Origin: Pseudofabraea citricarpa
Taxonomy: Eukaryota; Ascomycota; Leotiomycetes; Helotiales; Dermateaceae
DNA: 64,000 nt
Direction: 5' to 3'
Assembly: GCA_029641185.1 (NCBI GenBank)
Contig: JAPWGK010000030.1
Location: 372,001 to 436,000 of the forward strand
Both the position numbers and the translations under genes were made by a program. The notes below the pieces were generated by a model that saw only the letters and a list, made by a program, of their open reading frames with translations, was not told the origin of the DNA and ran no database searches. Positions within the stretch are counted from its first letter, which is position 1. Every line of letters starts with the position of its first letter. Positions 42,750 to 54,827 of this stretch are shown here, piece by piece.

Positions 42750-45678
42750 ATGGCAACGCAAAATAGAACGCACTCGCATGATTCCCACGCCCTGATGTAT
42801 AGCATCGATGTCTCCGAGGAAATGTTTACCCTCCTTCGAAGCATCAATGAGAGACTAACTGCTGGCTATGGAATTGAATCTCATCATGATGCTAAGACTA
42901 AGTCATCAGAAAGCCAATTATCCGATCAAACCACTTTGGTGGTTAGGGAAAAGCCACCTTATAGATGGTATACGCGAACATATCGTGGCCAAGATTGGGC
43001 AGGTATGTTATTCTATGAATTTTGCGCTCTACAAATCCTGTACTCCATTGATAATTTGTAACATTAAACTTATCGCTGTCTAGCTGAAATACCACTTCCG
43101 GAGAGCGGAGCTTTGTCCCCAGATCCAACAGTACACGAATACCCTGACCCTGACCTTGGATTAAGCGATTCCGAGACATATAAACTTCTTTCCGGCGACC
43201 TTGCATTCGTAGTGGATGATTCAACACATGGCTTTCGTGTATTTCAAGAACATTCATATTGGGGAAGTGCTAAGTACTGGTTCGGATGGGGCGGGCTGTG
43301 GTACGAGTCGCCATTTCTACGACGCCATCACGAATTTCAGCATCTGAAGGATCGATTCTCAGCACACGGTTCTATGTGGGCAATTCCAGAGGATGGTCGT
43401 ATCGCATTAAGTCTCAGTCCCAAATGCCTTTCACACTTCAAATCGAGAGACGCCAGGGAACAAGATAGAGCTGCATTAATGCAACGCCTCGACGACTTCG
43501 ATTCTGACATTGGAGAACCCGGTCGGGCTTTCTTTATTGTTGACTTTGATCCCTACAGCGACTGCCGATTGTTTTATGAACCGACGAAAACAGTAAACTG
43601 CTATTCAAGTTTTAAAAAGCCTCGGTCGCCAGTATCTTGGGATATATCCTGGGAGCATCAAAAGAGTAATGTGATGTATGGATTTGCTGGGCCTGCATAA
43701 ATTTGAACTGGATCTAACAAAATAATCAGGTACGACACGAACCTAGAAATCCCAAAAATTGCTTTCAGGCCAATCATGTCGGACTGGAAATTAATCTCCG
43801 ACTCCCCAAGAGCCATACCTTCGAATGTTGCACCCTGGAGGCGACTCATGTGAGATCCCTTGCAATCAATTACCATTTCTGGTCTAAAAGGCTTTTCTCT
43901 TTTTTGTTTCTCTTGATGCAAGTGATGAGCAATACCTAGTGGACTTTGCTGGACTTGCCATAAACAATGTTACAGTCCAATGTCAGACAACTAAGATCAA
44001 ACTTACTAACTGTATCAAGTTCTATAGAGGGTTTAGCTTCTACTTCTATGGAAGACTGTCCTTATGTGGACCGAAAAGCCGCCAAAGAGTCTGATTTGAT
44101 GAATTTCTATCACTTGACCTGCGAACGTAGACCCCACTTTCTCAATAACACCAGCATATTTCACATGACCTTCTATGAAATCGTTGACAAGAGACCCAAG
44201 ACTTCGCACTGGAGAATAGGTGAACTTTTCGGAGAGAACAAAAAGTTCTTGCGATTAAGTGCACTAACTGTGAGTCGTTTGAGACGACCCTGTGCAAATA
44301 AATTTAAACTGACACATGAAGTTCAACTTGGTACATGATACTTATAATGAGCAGTCTCAATTTACTCCATTCTTCACGGCATATTGCCTTTGGCCAGAAC
44401 GTTTCCTCGCAATTGCAGGAAACATGATCGAATTACAATTCTGCTTTCACTGTCTGACGGCTATTGAGGCCAAGTTCTGCCTCGTCAAAATATCAGCAGC
44501 CAGCATTACGGGGAAATGGTCTGAGTTAGATGACTACCTCAGCGACCTTCTGGCCGAAGATTTCATGCATTTGAAATCATACGTCCGGCTGTTATTCGAC
44601 GATGAGAATTTCACAAGGTCGCAAAAGTACTTCTGGGTTATCACTTGTCTGAACGAATTCGAGGATGTAATTTCCACTAACATCAAGTATTTGAACCTCA
44701 GCGAAACCCGTTTCGAGGCCATCCTAGCCTGGGAAAACATTGAGGCTCTCCTTGACGCCGCTTCTGTAACAGATCCCCGCTATGGTGACCCACGCGAATA
44801 TCCGCAGGCTCGAATAAAGTCCTTGAGAAGATCGTTAGATGAAATAAATGCGAGCAAAGAAAGGCTTATCGAGCTTCAAAATGAGTTTCGAAAGAAGCTT
44901 GAAACTGTTAAGGCGTTGAGAGACGGGGTGAGTAGCTCTCCAAAAATCATTAATCTCTATATTGAGTAAGAATCGGGAGATGTACTAATATTTACAGTTA
45001 TTTAATGCTAGCTCGCTTGTTGAGAGCCGAGCATCTACAAGACTAGGCGCGAACGTAAAACTCCTCACCTACGTCAGCATATTCTATCTCCCATTGGCAT
45101 TTTGCGCTGTAAGTTAACCCACACGCCTCTCCAACGAAGCTTGCTCAAACTTTTAGGCTTTATGGGCTATTCCCAACATCGACAGTAGTGCTACCAGAAC
45201 ACCGCTCATTGTCACATCCCTCCTAGTTGGTGTAATTACATATGCGATAGTATTCAATCTCCACTTTATGTCCAACAAACTAAAGAAGGTATACAATCCA
45301 ATAAGGGAAAGTCTCGTGCAACAAATGCAACAAGAGGAAGGTTGGTGGAAGCAGATGGGTGGTCGATTCGAAGAGTTCAAACCCACAAGCGAGACACAAG
45401 TTCCGACAGAATGGTTGATTCCATTCTATATGATTCGTCAAGCCCTCCGCTATGTTTTCTGTCGACGAAAGTTTACTTCAAAGGCTACTGCCAAAGAGCA
45501 CGAGCCTCCAAACATAAGTGCTAGGAGACCCGAGCGACTCAACTCGACAGGTTTACAGATGAACCCTCCCTACTTTGAGACTCGAGTTCAAGCACCGAGG
45601 AGAAAACATAAGTCGTCTTCAAGCTTTTCTCGGGTATTTCGGAAACACAAGACAGAAGAGGTGGCTGGAGAAGTTTAG
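42750..45678 (+). CDS. Large fungal protein with C-terminal CorA-like transmembrane pair
   Basis: I modelled eight exons (42750-43002, 43084-43675, 43730-43849, 43923-43981, 44037-44269, 44355-44927, 44998-45108, 45157-45678), giving 820 residues. The first 500 residues match no family I know; they contain aromatic-rich segments (Tyr-Trp-Phe-Gly-Trp-Gly-Gly-Leu-Trp-Tyr). After a coiled coil (about 575-610) come two transmembrane helices (about 632-652 and 665-685) joined by a short Ile-Pro-Asn-Ile-Asp loop, in the layout of fungal CorA-like proteins, but the canonical Gly-Met-Asn of true CorA channels is not seen. A basic Ser-rich tail follows. Exon 4 is short, uses an AAG acceptor and is the weakest part. 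Confidence 0.75.
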
Positions 45679-46587
45679 GCCTCCACGTGTTGATGGCGAA
45701 TTCACTTTTCTGAAAGTTTTGTTTCGGGTGCCGAGAGATTTCTTTGCTTAGTTCTCGTGCTCACAATAAAGTTGTTTTCTTTCTTGGAAGTAGCCATCTT
45801 CGGATTTTTCCTGTACACTCTACTAGATAGATTTCGAACTAAGTTCATTCTGAAAGGAGAAGAGGACTTTTATTTTACTTCCTACGCATATATCAGAAGA
45901 CGGTGGAAATTCATGTTTGAATGTCTCAAAACGTACCGCCGTCTCATATTCCACTAAATCATAAGTCGATTTGGGTCATTATTTCCGCTGCTTCATTTTC
46001 AAGTTCTGAAATTGCTGACAAGTTTAATCGTTGGACGCATATCTTGGTTCTAGATCAAACAATTTAAGTTACATGTTCTCGACTCATGTAATCCAGCTCC
46101 TTTTACACACTTGATTGATGTGAGGATAGATTTTATATTGTCATGAGCTTCCTGTGATGTGAAATAGATGGAGGTTAAGCGAGTAGCGAGGAAGTCTCAG
46201 TGTGGTAAACTGAGGCAAAATCGTGCACTGTCCTTGGTTTGAAACCCACAAAGCTGAAGCCTTTTGCGAAGTCAATTCACAGAGTGACGATGATCTAAAT
46301 CTACAGTAATTAATTTTAGTCTATAGCTTGAGCTTTGCCAGTCCCTTGATAACATCAAAGTGCATCGACTCTTTGGCTTTTGTAGCTGAACAAATGGGCA
46401 AGGAATCATGGTTTCAGATGCGGATAAATTCGCGAACTTGGTTCAGAAGACTAATTCATAAAAGACGAAGACGTTTCTACTGTTGGGTTCGGAGAACAAT
46501 CAAATCAATAATATTACACAATAGCAGTTTTCTCCTTATCGCTAGTCTGATCTCAACGCCTATGCTCCAAACCCAGAGTTTAGCTCC
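45679..46587. other. Intergenic between convergent genes
   Basis: About 900 bases with no supported gene. A 66-codon frame at 45757-45957 is hydrophobic at its start but has no other support. Confidence 0.5.
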
Positions 46588-48761
46588 CTATCCAAAAACT
46601 TCCATCATGAAATGATATTCAATCATACTCCCATCTTCCCTTCCTCTTACAGTGAGCCTCTGACAACGATCGGCAAGTTCATATCCGATGACTGGAGCAC
46701 CACAGAAGAAGACTCCCACCTTCCTCCTATCCTTTCTGCTAATACTACCTCTCTTTTCACCTTGTCTCTGTCCTGTATTCACAGCCGCATCTTCTTTTAG
46801 TAGACTCTCATAATGCTCTTCCATAATACTGCCAAGATCTGGACGACCAAAATGGGTCTCGTTTAACAGGCCAGTAATTGGACTCTCGGGGTGATCCTCA
46901 GTGCGATGCATCTCCAACAGGGCACGATAAATATGTGTAGCGACGCTCTTTCGCTTCTGTGTTACGTGCGTGTAAAGATTGATCTCGAGATTCTTGTGCT
47001 CGGGTGCAGAGCGAGTGATGTTGTTTAGCAGATTAGAAAACCAAAGAAGGTAATTCTTATCCTTAACAATCCAGTGGAAATCAACTCTTCGTTTTGGAGT
47101 CTGCGAGCTGATTATCGTTGATGTCCCGGAAGCATTCGATGACCGAGCTGCAGTGTCTGACTCGGCTTTGGCTTGAGCTCGACTGGATTTGACTTGCAGA
47201 TCTGTCAAAATTCCCGAGAAGGGTGTCACACCGATTCCAGACCCGAAGACAATGGCTGTTTCGAAATCGTAGAAGCGTTGAGCAGGAGCACCAAAAGGTC
47301 CATCGATACCGATATGGACTTGCGAGGAGCCGGACTCTGAGGCTAAGTCTCTTAATTTGGAAGTCCAATCACCATCCGTCTTGATATGAACTTGCATCTC
47401 ATTATCGATGCAAGTAGAGATTGTAAATGGATGCCATTGAAAAAGGGATAATTTAGGGACTTGAAGGAGGATATATTGTCCAGCCTCGTATTTCCAATAT
47501 CGATAATTAGGGATAGTCGCTGTGATAGCAACGGTATCCGCATCAAGGATGTCAATTTTAGCCGGAATGCGGTGAAATCCACATACAATCCGCCCTATAC
47601 GTTCGGCCAGAACAAGGAGCGTTGGAAATGCGAGCCAGTAACCAAGCATAGCAAATTGTAGCAGTTGTGCTGTTCCATGAGCTGTGAGAAGTGCGATGAT
47701 TGGGAACATGAGCAGATGGCCGATCTGGAATATTTCATAACTGCGTTTTCGAACCCAGGGCATGCTAAGAAGGGCTAGAGTCCAGAAGAGTCCAAGTGCA
47801 GCCATGCCACTCCATCCAGGAAGCGAGCGAACATATGCAATGTATGGTCGTGGTACTGCGTCAGGTCCGAGGACTGCTGCGACATTGTCTTGTTGAGCCG
47901 GTCGGCTGCCGTAGAGAAAAGATCTATCACTTATTAGATGTGCCACTTGGAAGTGTAAGGTCGCTTACCCAGTCAAATGCCCAATTGCGTGCAGTGAAGC
48001 AAATCCTATTGCGACGCATGAAATTTTGATGTGGAAAGCCTGCGAAAGGTCCTATGGCAACTTAGAAGAGTCACAAAAGAAGAAACATTGACAAATTTAC
48101 CCAATTGATAGATCTAGAAAGGTAGTACGACTTCCGAGCAAATGTAGATATGTATCTGGACATGGAGAGGATCAAGAAAAACATGGTCGGATATCTTACT
48201 GGACATTAATTATTGCCACCATATATTCTAAAAGGGAACTTACAATATTCCAGCAGATGTCTTTGCAACCACAACACCCCATCCAAAAGCCTGCCTGTAC
48301 TGCGTCACAGTCAAATACTTGACCAATTGCCAAGTACCGAAAGCAATTTGCATCGAGACAACAAGGCCCAAGAACAACCACTCAGGGCCATCGACATTCC
48401 AATGAGACTTAATCCGCCTCCCCCATCCCATCCGCCTCATATACTCTTCATGTTCCACTTCTGTCTTTTTGTCGGGGTCAAGCGATGGGATTTGCCATTT
48501 TTTCACCGTCTGTTTGAATTCTTCGCGTGGGATTTTGTTCTTGTCTGTCCCGATAATGCTGCGTAGGAACGTATGTCGTGCAGTGGCATCTCGATCCTTG
48601 TGGTGCAGATTATGCGGTTTGGCCTCGGGGGCGATTTCCTTGTGCACCTCGTCAAGCTTAAACTCCAGCTCGTCGTATTCAATTACTCCATTATTATTGT
48701 TATCCAGATCCGAGAGGAATTCATCGATTTCTTTCTCGGAAAGGTACTGGGCTTTAGCCAT
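46588..48761 (-). CDS. noxC: EF-hand NADPH oxidase (NoxC type)
   Basis: Four exons (48244-48761, 48101-48194, 47969-48051, 46588-47923) give 676 residues. The N-terminus has a clear EF-hand loop (Asp20 to Glu31, with Gly25 and Ile27) and a degenerate second one. Then comes the ferric-reductase membrane region with heme-ligand histidines (His-Ala-Ile-Gly-His and others), the FAD-binding His-Pro-Phe-Thr, the NADPH-binding Gly-Ser-Gly-Ile-Gly-Val-Thr-Pro-Phe and the late Cys-Gly-Ala-Pro motif. It would pass electrons from NADPH across the membrane to oxygen, giving superoxide under calcium control. The EF-hand separates it from NoxA and NoxB. Intron 1 uses an AAG acceptor, chosen because it restores Leu-Tyr-Pro-Thr-Met-Phe-Phe. 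The symbol is by domain layout, not by proven orthology. Confidence 0.9.
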
Positions 48762-50100
48762 TATGACCTTGGTCAAAATACGGAAATGAAGAAAGGAGAG
48801 AAAGATAGGTTATCATGAATCTCTTTAAACATTTTGGCCTGCGTCGAGGTCCTCCAAATTGCTCTACGTAGGCCCAGGGCCAAAGGTTATGAACCGTTGG
48901 CATAGTACATGCCACAAGCCCTTGGGTCTCTTCTCCAGCCTGATAATATAAGCCAAGATGTCGTAGCCATGCCTTAGCGTGTCTTAGGTCTGCTAAAGTC
49001 GTCCGCTTAAGGTTCAAGCGCCTCAGCGCCAATTGTCTTGTCGTCGCTTAAACGCTAGGCATCATGATATCATAACGCAGAATAGCAGACAATGGTTCGA
49101 TGTTTTGAAACTCAACACTTTGTTCTCGAGAAGTCCATTGCTCTTGATTGGTCTAGAATTAAGGCTCCCATAGAGTTTACCTGCAGATAATGGTTTGAGA
49201 TCGCCAGATCAGAGCTTAATTGCTTGGAATCAGAAGCTAGGAGTCTAGAACAAAGTCTCGGTATTCGCTGTGAGCTAGCTAGCTGGCTTGGCTTTAATTG
49301 AGCGTCAAGCATTGTATTCTCAATGGTCCGTCAGATCTTGCCAGTCACTTACAGTAAAAACCGCGGCACTGCCACACAGAAAAACATATAAAGAAATCTT
49401 CAACGAACAGAAAGGACAACCCAAATGGTTTCTTCCCAAGGGCATACGCATTGAAACCCAAATCAAGAAAAACCATGTGCGCTTTAAGTTGAAAGGTTCA
49501 CAATTCTTGTCGACAAAAAGGAAAATAAGAGGTTCTCGACATCTGATATGCAAGAAAAACGCAGGTAATGCGTAAGCAAGCTACGTATCTTCCAAGAGTC
49601 TTGGCGACCTTGTCCTCGGTTACCGGCTCGCCTCATTATTGGGGCTTGCTTCTCCTATCATGTTCCTGCTTTAGCTGTTTTTCTTCCTATCACATGCAAT
49701 TCTCGTGGCTGGAAATACACTGATGAATTTGCGCAATTCTAGGCGCCGAAATCTGGTGTTTCTTGCATCCCCTCCTCCATGGCACTACCTCGTTTCTTTT
49801 TTCTTTTCTATTTTTGGTGATAAATTTTACCTGGATGGACACAATCAGAAAAATTGAACAATTTATCGCTTCTCACAAAAAACATTCCCAGATTGTTTCG
49901 GAGTCAAGTGGAGCTTCAAACAGTGATTTTGACAAGTGCTCAAAATTCTAGTTGCTGATAAGCGATCTATCTATCTGTCTGCGTAAAAAGTACAGTATAT
50001 ACATTTTACCATCTACCTTCTATACCCAACGCCGAACCAACAAATACAGCTCACTAGGTCAGAGCCCTACAACCTTCCAGAATCTACAAGCATAACCCAT
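48762..50100. other. Intergenic, no gene seen
   Basis: 1.3 kb between the NADPH oxidase start and the dioxygenase 3' end. Minor ORFs (48754-49032 minus, 49288-49575 plus) lack domain content. Confidence 0.5.
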
Positions 50101-51066
50101 CTAGGCGGCTGCGCTGGTATCAACACCAATGGTGATATAACCGATCATTCCATTGGCCATATCAACACCATCAGCAGCGACGACATCGATAACTGGGTTG
50201 TATCCTCCAGTGGTATCAAAGATGGAATCCTCGGCGTTTGTGGTACGGTTGATTTGGGTGTGGGTAGCATAAGGATCCAAGGCCATGATCTGGGTCGACA
50301 GCTCCTCGCCCATGTAGATCTGTCCGGTGTTGACGGCAGTTCCCGCGCTCAGAGTTCCGTTGGAGTGCAACTTCCAGTCCATGAGCACCTGAACATGAAT
50401 ATGGATAGCACGTCCGACATAGAATCCCGGGAAGATGGTCTTCATCTCAAGCATGCCGTTGGCGTCGGTGGGCCACATTCCGCGCAAGAAAGTAGTGTCG
50501 TCGGTGTGCAGATCAGTCACGCCAATCTCGAAGTCGGACTCGTTGATGTTCAGCTGACTGAGGAGCTCGAGGAACGGCGTGTTGGGAGATAGGCCCGTGA
50601 AACTGGAGTAGCTTCCAGTAGCGTTGCAGTGCCAGAAGTCGACGAGGGCGTTCTCGAGAGGCTCGCAGGTAGCCATATCTAGAACACCGACATCGAGTTG
50701 AAGTGGCACTCCGGGTTCACCCTCAGACATATCCTGACGAAGGGTCTGCGAGCGTGGCCAAACATAAGGACCTTCAGTAGTCTCCGGAGTCAACACGCAA
50801 GTGTCGTTCTGGATAACTTCGTAGTAAGGAGCTTCCGTAGTGATGACAACCGAGGAGTTTGCGCGGGCTTCGAGTTCAGCTCGCTTGGCTAGATTTCTCT
50901 TGTTGTACCTCTTCTGGTTCAAGGAGGCAGCTGCTGAAGCACAACGCTTCGACATCTGGTTACGGCGCATGACTTCTGAACCGGCGATAGGAGCATGCGG
51001 ACCTGGATGGGCGATGACGGAAGAAGCCATCAGGCCCAGGGCCAAAAGAGTGTTGGTGAACTGCAT
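50101..51066 (-). CDS. Secreted intradiol ring-cleavage dioxygenase
   Basis: A single exon of 321 residues. Residues 1-19 are a signal peptide ending near Ala-His, and a basic region with Lys-Arg pairs (about 40-60) could be a propeptide. The dioxygenase domain follows. Thr-Glu-Gly-Pro-Tyr gives the first tyrosine ligand of the non-heme iron(III); Gly-Phe-Tyr-x-Gly-Arg-x-x-His-Ile-His gives the second tyrosine and two histidines. The enzyme would open catechol-type rings between the hydroxyls outside the cell. Related secreted fungal proteins are thought to act on plant phenolics. Several Asn-x-Ser/Thr sites fit a secreted product. The start was placed nine codons inside the open frame to begin directly at the signal peptide. 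Confidence 0.93.
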   Translation of the reverse strand: MQFTNTLLALGLMASSVIAHPGPHAPIAGSEVMRRNQMSKRCASAAASLNQKRYNKRNLAKRAELEARANSSVVITTEAPYYEVIQNDTCVLTPETTEGPYVWPRSQTLRQDMSEGEPGVPLQLDVGVLDMATCEPLENALVDFWHCNATGSYSSFTGLSPNTPFLELLSQLNINESDFEIGVTDLHTDDTTFLRGMWPTDANGMLEMKTIFPGFYVGRAIHIHVQVLMDWKLHSNGTLSAGTAVNTGQIYMGEELSTQIMALDPYATHTQINRTTNAEDSIFDTTGGYNPVIDVVAADGVDMANGMIGYITIGVDTSAAA

Positions 51067-54000
51067 TTCTAAGAGAGAAAGAACGGAAAGCAATGAGAAC
51101 CGCTGAAAGAAAGAAGAGCGAGTGAGGACCGGTGGTGGCTGATGTCACATTGCTGCTACTCTCTGCACTTTATATACTCAGCACCTCTCCTGAGTCGTGC
51201 TCCATCCCACTCCCACCTGCCTGACTGAAAAGGATTCAGCATGAAGCCTCCCAAAGAAAATTCGAGCCTCAAGCTACAACATGGCATCCGAAAAAGGAAA
51301 GCCGTTGTGAGCTGCAGGGTAACTATCTACTCCCCAGCATGTAGCCAGCAACTCATTGGATGCGGCACATGAAAGTTGCGGGCCGTCGACGCGTTCCTTA
51401 CCTTAACCTTCCCCACAGCGCCACAAAAAGCGTCATGACAAGGCCCGGAAGCAGAGAAATTCTCCTTCAGCCTCGCATCTTTCACAGGGTACATTTCCAT
51501 GATAGGCTGAATATTGTGCCATGTTTCTGGCCGCGAGCTCTCCGAAGGATCTCTGCCTGTCGCCAAGATGGAAAGAGCCCCATTTGCCGAGTGGTCGCAA
51601 TGTGGTCCCGAGATGGGTATCTGGTCTTGACAAATCAGCGACCACGAGTTGGAAATATGCTTATGGGTGACGAGTCAGGATTGGCTTGGTTGCATCTTGG
51701 AAGGCCGCCGTCCAATCTATTGAAGGTGCTTTTGATCGTGTTAGATCATCTCGTGGGGGTCAAGTCAAGTGGAAAGACCAATGAGGGTCGACGAGGAGAC
51801 TAGATCTAGCCCAACTACCCAGTTATTTCATAATCCTCCATGAACCCGCTACTGGAACCGGATGAACCTGCAGCTGAACCGGCTTCAGATTTATTTCGGG
51901 GGGACCTCCTTTGGTTGACAGTTTCTTTTTCTATGGAAAAGACCACACAGCCTTCGTTTGTGGACTTTCCATTCCCCGTCTGGTTCCTCTGCAACTATCT
52001 ATTATGGAGATAGAAGCTGAAGGACCATAGAAAACCTCCTTCTCGCCTTTTGTCCAGCCGTACTTCGTAGCAGACTTCATTCGTCAAGCTCTTGGCAGAT
52101 TACATCCCCTAGAATCCCTGGACAAAGAATTCAATAACTGTCGGGTTATCGACTCCTACCTCTTTATTCTCCTAAACCACTTCCCTTCGATATGTGCAAC
52201 CGTTTCAACTCAGTCTCGAGATTCTAGCTTCTTCACTAGGCTCAAAATCTCAGGAGTAAAGCCCCTAGGAGTCCTGAGAAGGAACGCGAATAAGATGCTC
52301 TTAGATGGCGATGATAGAAATCTGCACGATGCGACCAAGATATTAATAAATCTAGCATAGAATGCAGATTCGTGATCTGCATGTTGAGCTGATCTTGTCG
52401 GAGTTGAGTGACTATACGGAACTAACCCCTATTTACCTACCTATGCACTCAATAAGTCATCCACAGAACCCCTCTTCTTCTTATACAATTATCACTATTC
52501 AAGAAAACCCACAGAATCACGATAACACCAAGTCTGTTTCAATCCCAACGTAGTCCTACATCAGTCACCAAATTCTAATGTATGATGCCATCAAATCGAT
52601 TGATCTTCTACCATCCGCTACGATTCACGAGTGTCAAGGCAGCGCATATTACACCTTTCACCACTTAACACCCCGCCAACTATTCGATACCAATCTCGCA
52701 TTAGAATAGAGAGGACGGACAGGAGTCGAGTGTCTGAGTTAAGAATTCGCAAATTCCAAATACTTCTGGACCAGCGCGATCGATTTTCTTCTCTTCGGTG
52801 TTCACACAACACCCCATCACGATCCCCATCTACATATACAGAGCCAAGAACAGATAACAAAAGGTGTCAAGATCACTAGAAACCTCATGACTTACTCAGT
52901 CCGAGATATTCCGCTATTCGATCTTTCCCGCCACACCCGTCGGGTACTCGTGAGTACGACAAGAAAGAATTAAGCGAGCCGAGTCCAACCCCTATTACAT
53001 TACAATACATGCCCAACGCGTATTGAAACCCTCTGCTCTCGAGTTTGGCGGAGTATAAAAGGTGCTGATATTACATTCATGAACATGAACGTCATAGCAG
53101 ATACGTATAACAGCAGAGATATGCACGAGAAAACAACAAGCAGCAACAGCAGCAGTAGCATTGAAGCGCGAAGAAAAAAAAGAACAGGGTGAAGAACTTC
53201 CGCACGAGGAGGTAAAGTTTGAGCACGAGATATAAGTTCAGCTGTGTTTACTCATTGAGGCCGGGTTATACATTCCACCTCTCTCACACACTCCAGCTAC
53301 GAGCCATCTGCTGTTATAATCAGAGCGTGGTGTGTGTGTGGAAGAGCGAGATTCTGATCGCGAGCTGCGGTACTTGGTATCTATCTACCTTTGGCAATGC
53401 CAGTCTTCACATAGCCCATTGGCAGTTCAGCTATGTAAACTCAAGAGACAATATTTTCATAGCAAAGGAAGCAAGTTATCTCCTCTCGTCACCAACCAAC
53501 CAACCATCCAGCCAGCCTTGACAAAACGCGCAACGAAGAGAAAAAGTAAAAAGGACATCTCGCTTGAACCTCCACCTCTTGGTTGGACGTCTACTCTTTT
53601 GCGTATTTATCCACCCATCCTCTTTCTATTCCTCAAGGCGTAAGCCAGCACCAGAAACATCTTCCATCTTTCATCTCTCCCCTCAGAACACAGAACAGAA
53701 CAGAACAGAACATCTCTCGCATGAGATATACCTTTAGCAAAACCACCTATCCTCCTACCCATCTTAATTCAACCATCCAAGGAACGGCTCTGCAGGAACT
53801 AGACAAGTAGGGTGGGAGATTGCTAAGGGACTAAGGGTTCTTCTCTCCTCGTCTTGTCAGTGGAATCTAATTCATGCAAATGCAGCTAGGTTGATGTTGT
53901 TTGCAACACACACGGGAGATGTTATGTTTCGTGCGAATCTATTAACGATCGTCCTCTTATCACATACCCAACAGTATCTACTCAGCTGGGTCAAGTATGG

Positions 54001-54827
54001 AGTTAACGATTACTGTCTCTCAAACAAACTTATCTACTCACCAACGTGGACTCCATTCGGTGACACATGATCAAGGCCAGATACCTACCTACCTAGGGGC
54101 TAGGGTCATGATAGGGTGACATTCTTGGATGCGGATTCCAAACCCGTGACGGGCTGTTGTCAATCATTGCCCCCTATCCATCAATGCATCCATCCATCTA
54201 TTTCTATCTATCGCCTCACAAACGAAGTCTGGTAAGAGTCGCAAAGTAAAAAGTAAGAATAAAAATAATAACGTATATTTCATCTCAAAAAGATAAGATA
54301 AGATATCTATAAACCCGTCAACTGAGAACCAAACTAAAGCTAAAGCTACTACTGGTAAAGCTATGCCGTCTCTCGCAAAGAGACAAAGAGAGAGAGAGAG
54401 AGAGATGGTATATATGTATATAAAGCCAGAAAACAAAATCCTACACGGCGCGACACGTTTTAATTTTTTCCCTTTTTTCAACGTCTGTCTTTTTCCGTTT
54501 CACATCCAATCCGCCAATCAAAAAGCCTTTTTCCAAACTTTTCTTTTTTCCGTCCAAGAACTTTTTTCTCTCCAATCCATCTTTCCATCCAAGAATGAAA
54601 GTTTAAAAAAAAATGCTGTCGTGATATTCATACAAGGTATTTGTGCCCGTCGTAAAAACCGAAAAGAAAAAAAGAAGAAGCGAACCGAAACTCCACCGCT
54701 TTGCGTTGTGTTTTCGCTTTCCCTATCCAGGGTGCTGTCCTGGGTTTGTGCGCCCATAAGTATAAAAAAGAATAACGCCGGGCCGAAGACACTCGCAAAG
54801 AGCTGATTTCGCAAGTTATGCTGATGC
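51067..54827. other. Long noncoding stretch
   Basis: 3.76 kb without a supported gene, the longest such interval outside the RIP tract. It includes a CAGAA repeat near 53692-53710, a GA run near 54387-54404 and many A- or T-rich runs. Frames such as 51360-51803 have no domain character. It may hold long leaders, an unrecognised RNA gene or a decayed gene. Confidence 0.5.

Noticed and set aside
46193..46260. Possible tRNA resembling A- and B-box sequence
   Set aside because: GGTTTGAAACC resembles a B-box, but I could not fold acceptor and anticodon stems.
51360..51803. 147-codon plus-strand ORF
   Set aside because: Arg-rich without domain features; an overlapping minus-strand frame of similar quality covers part of it.
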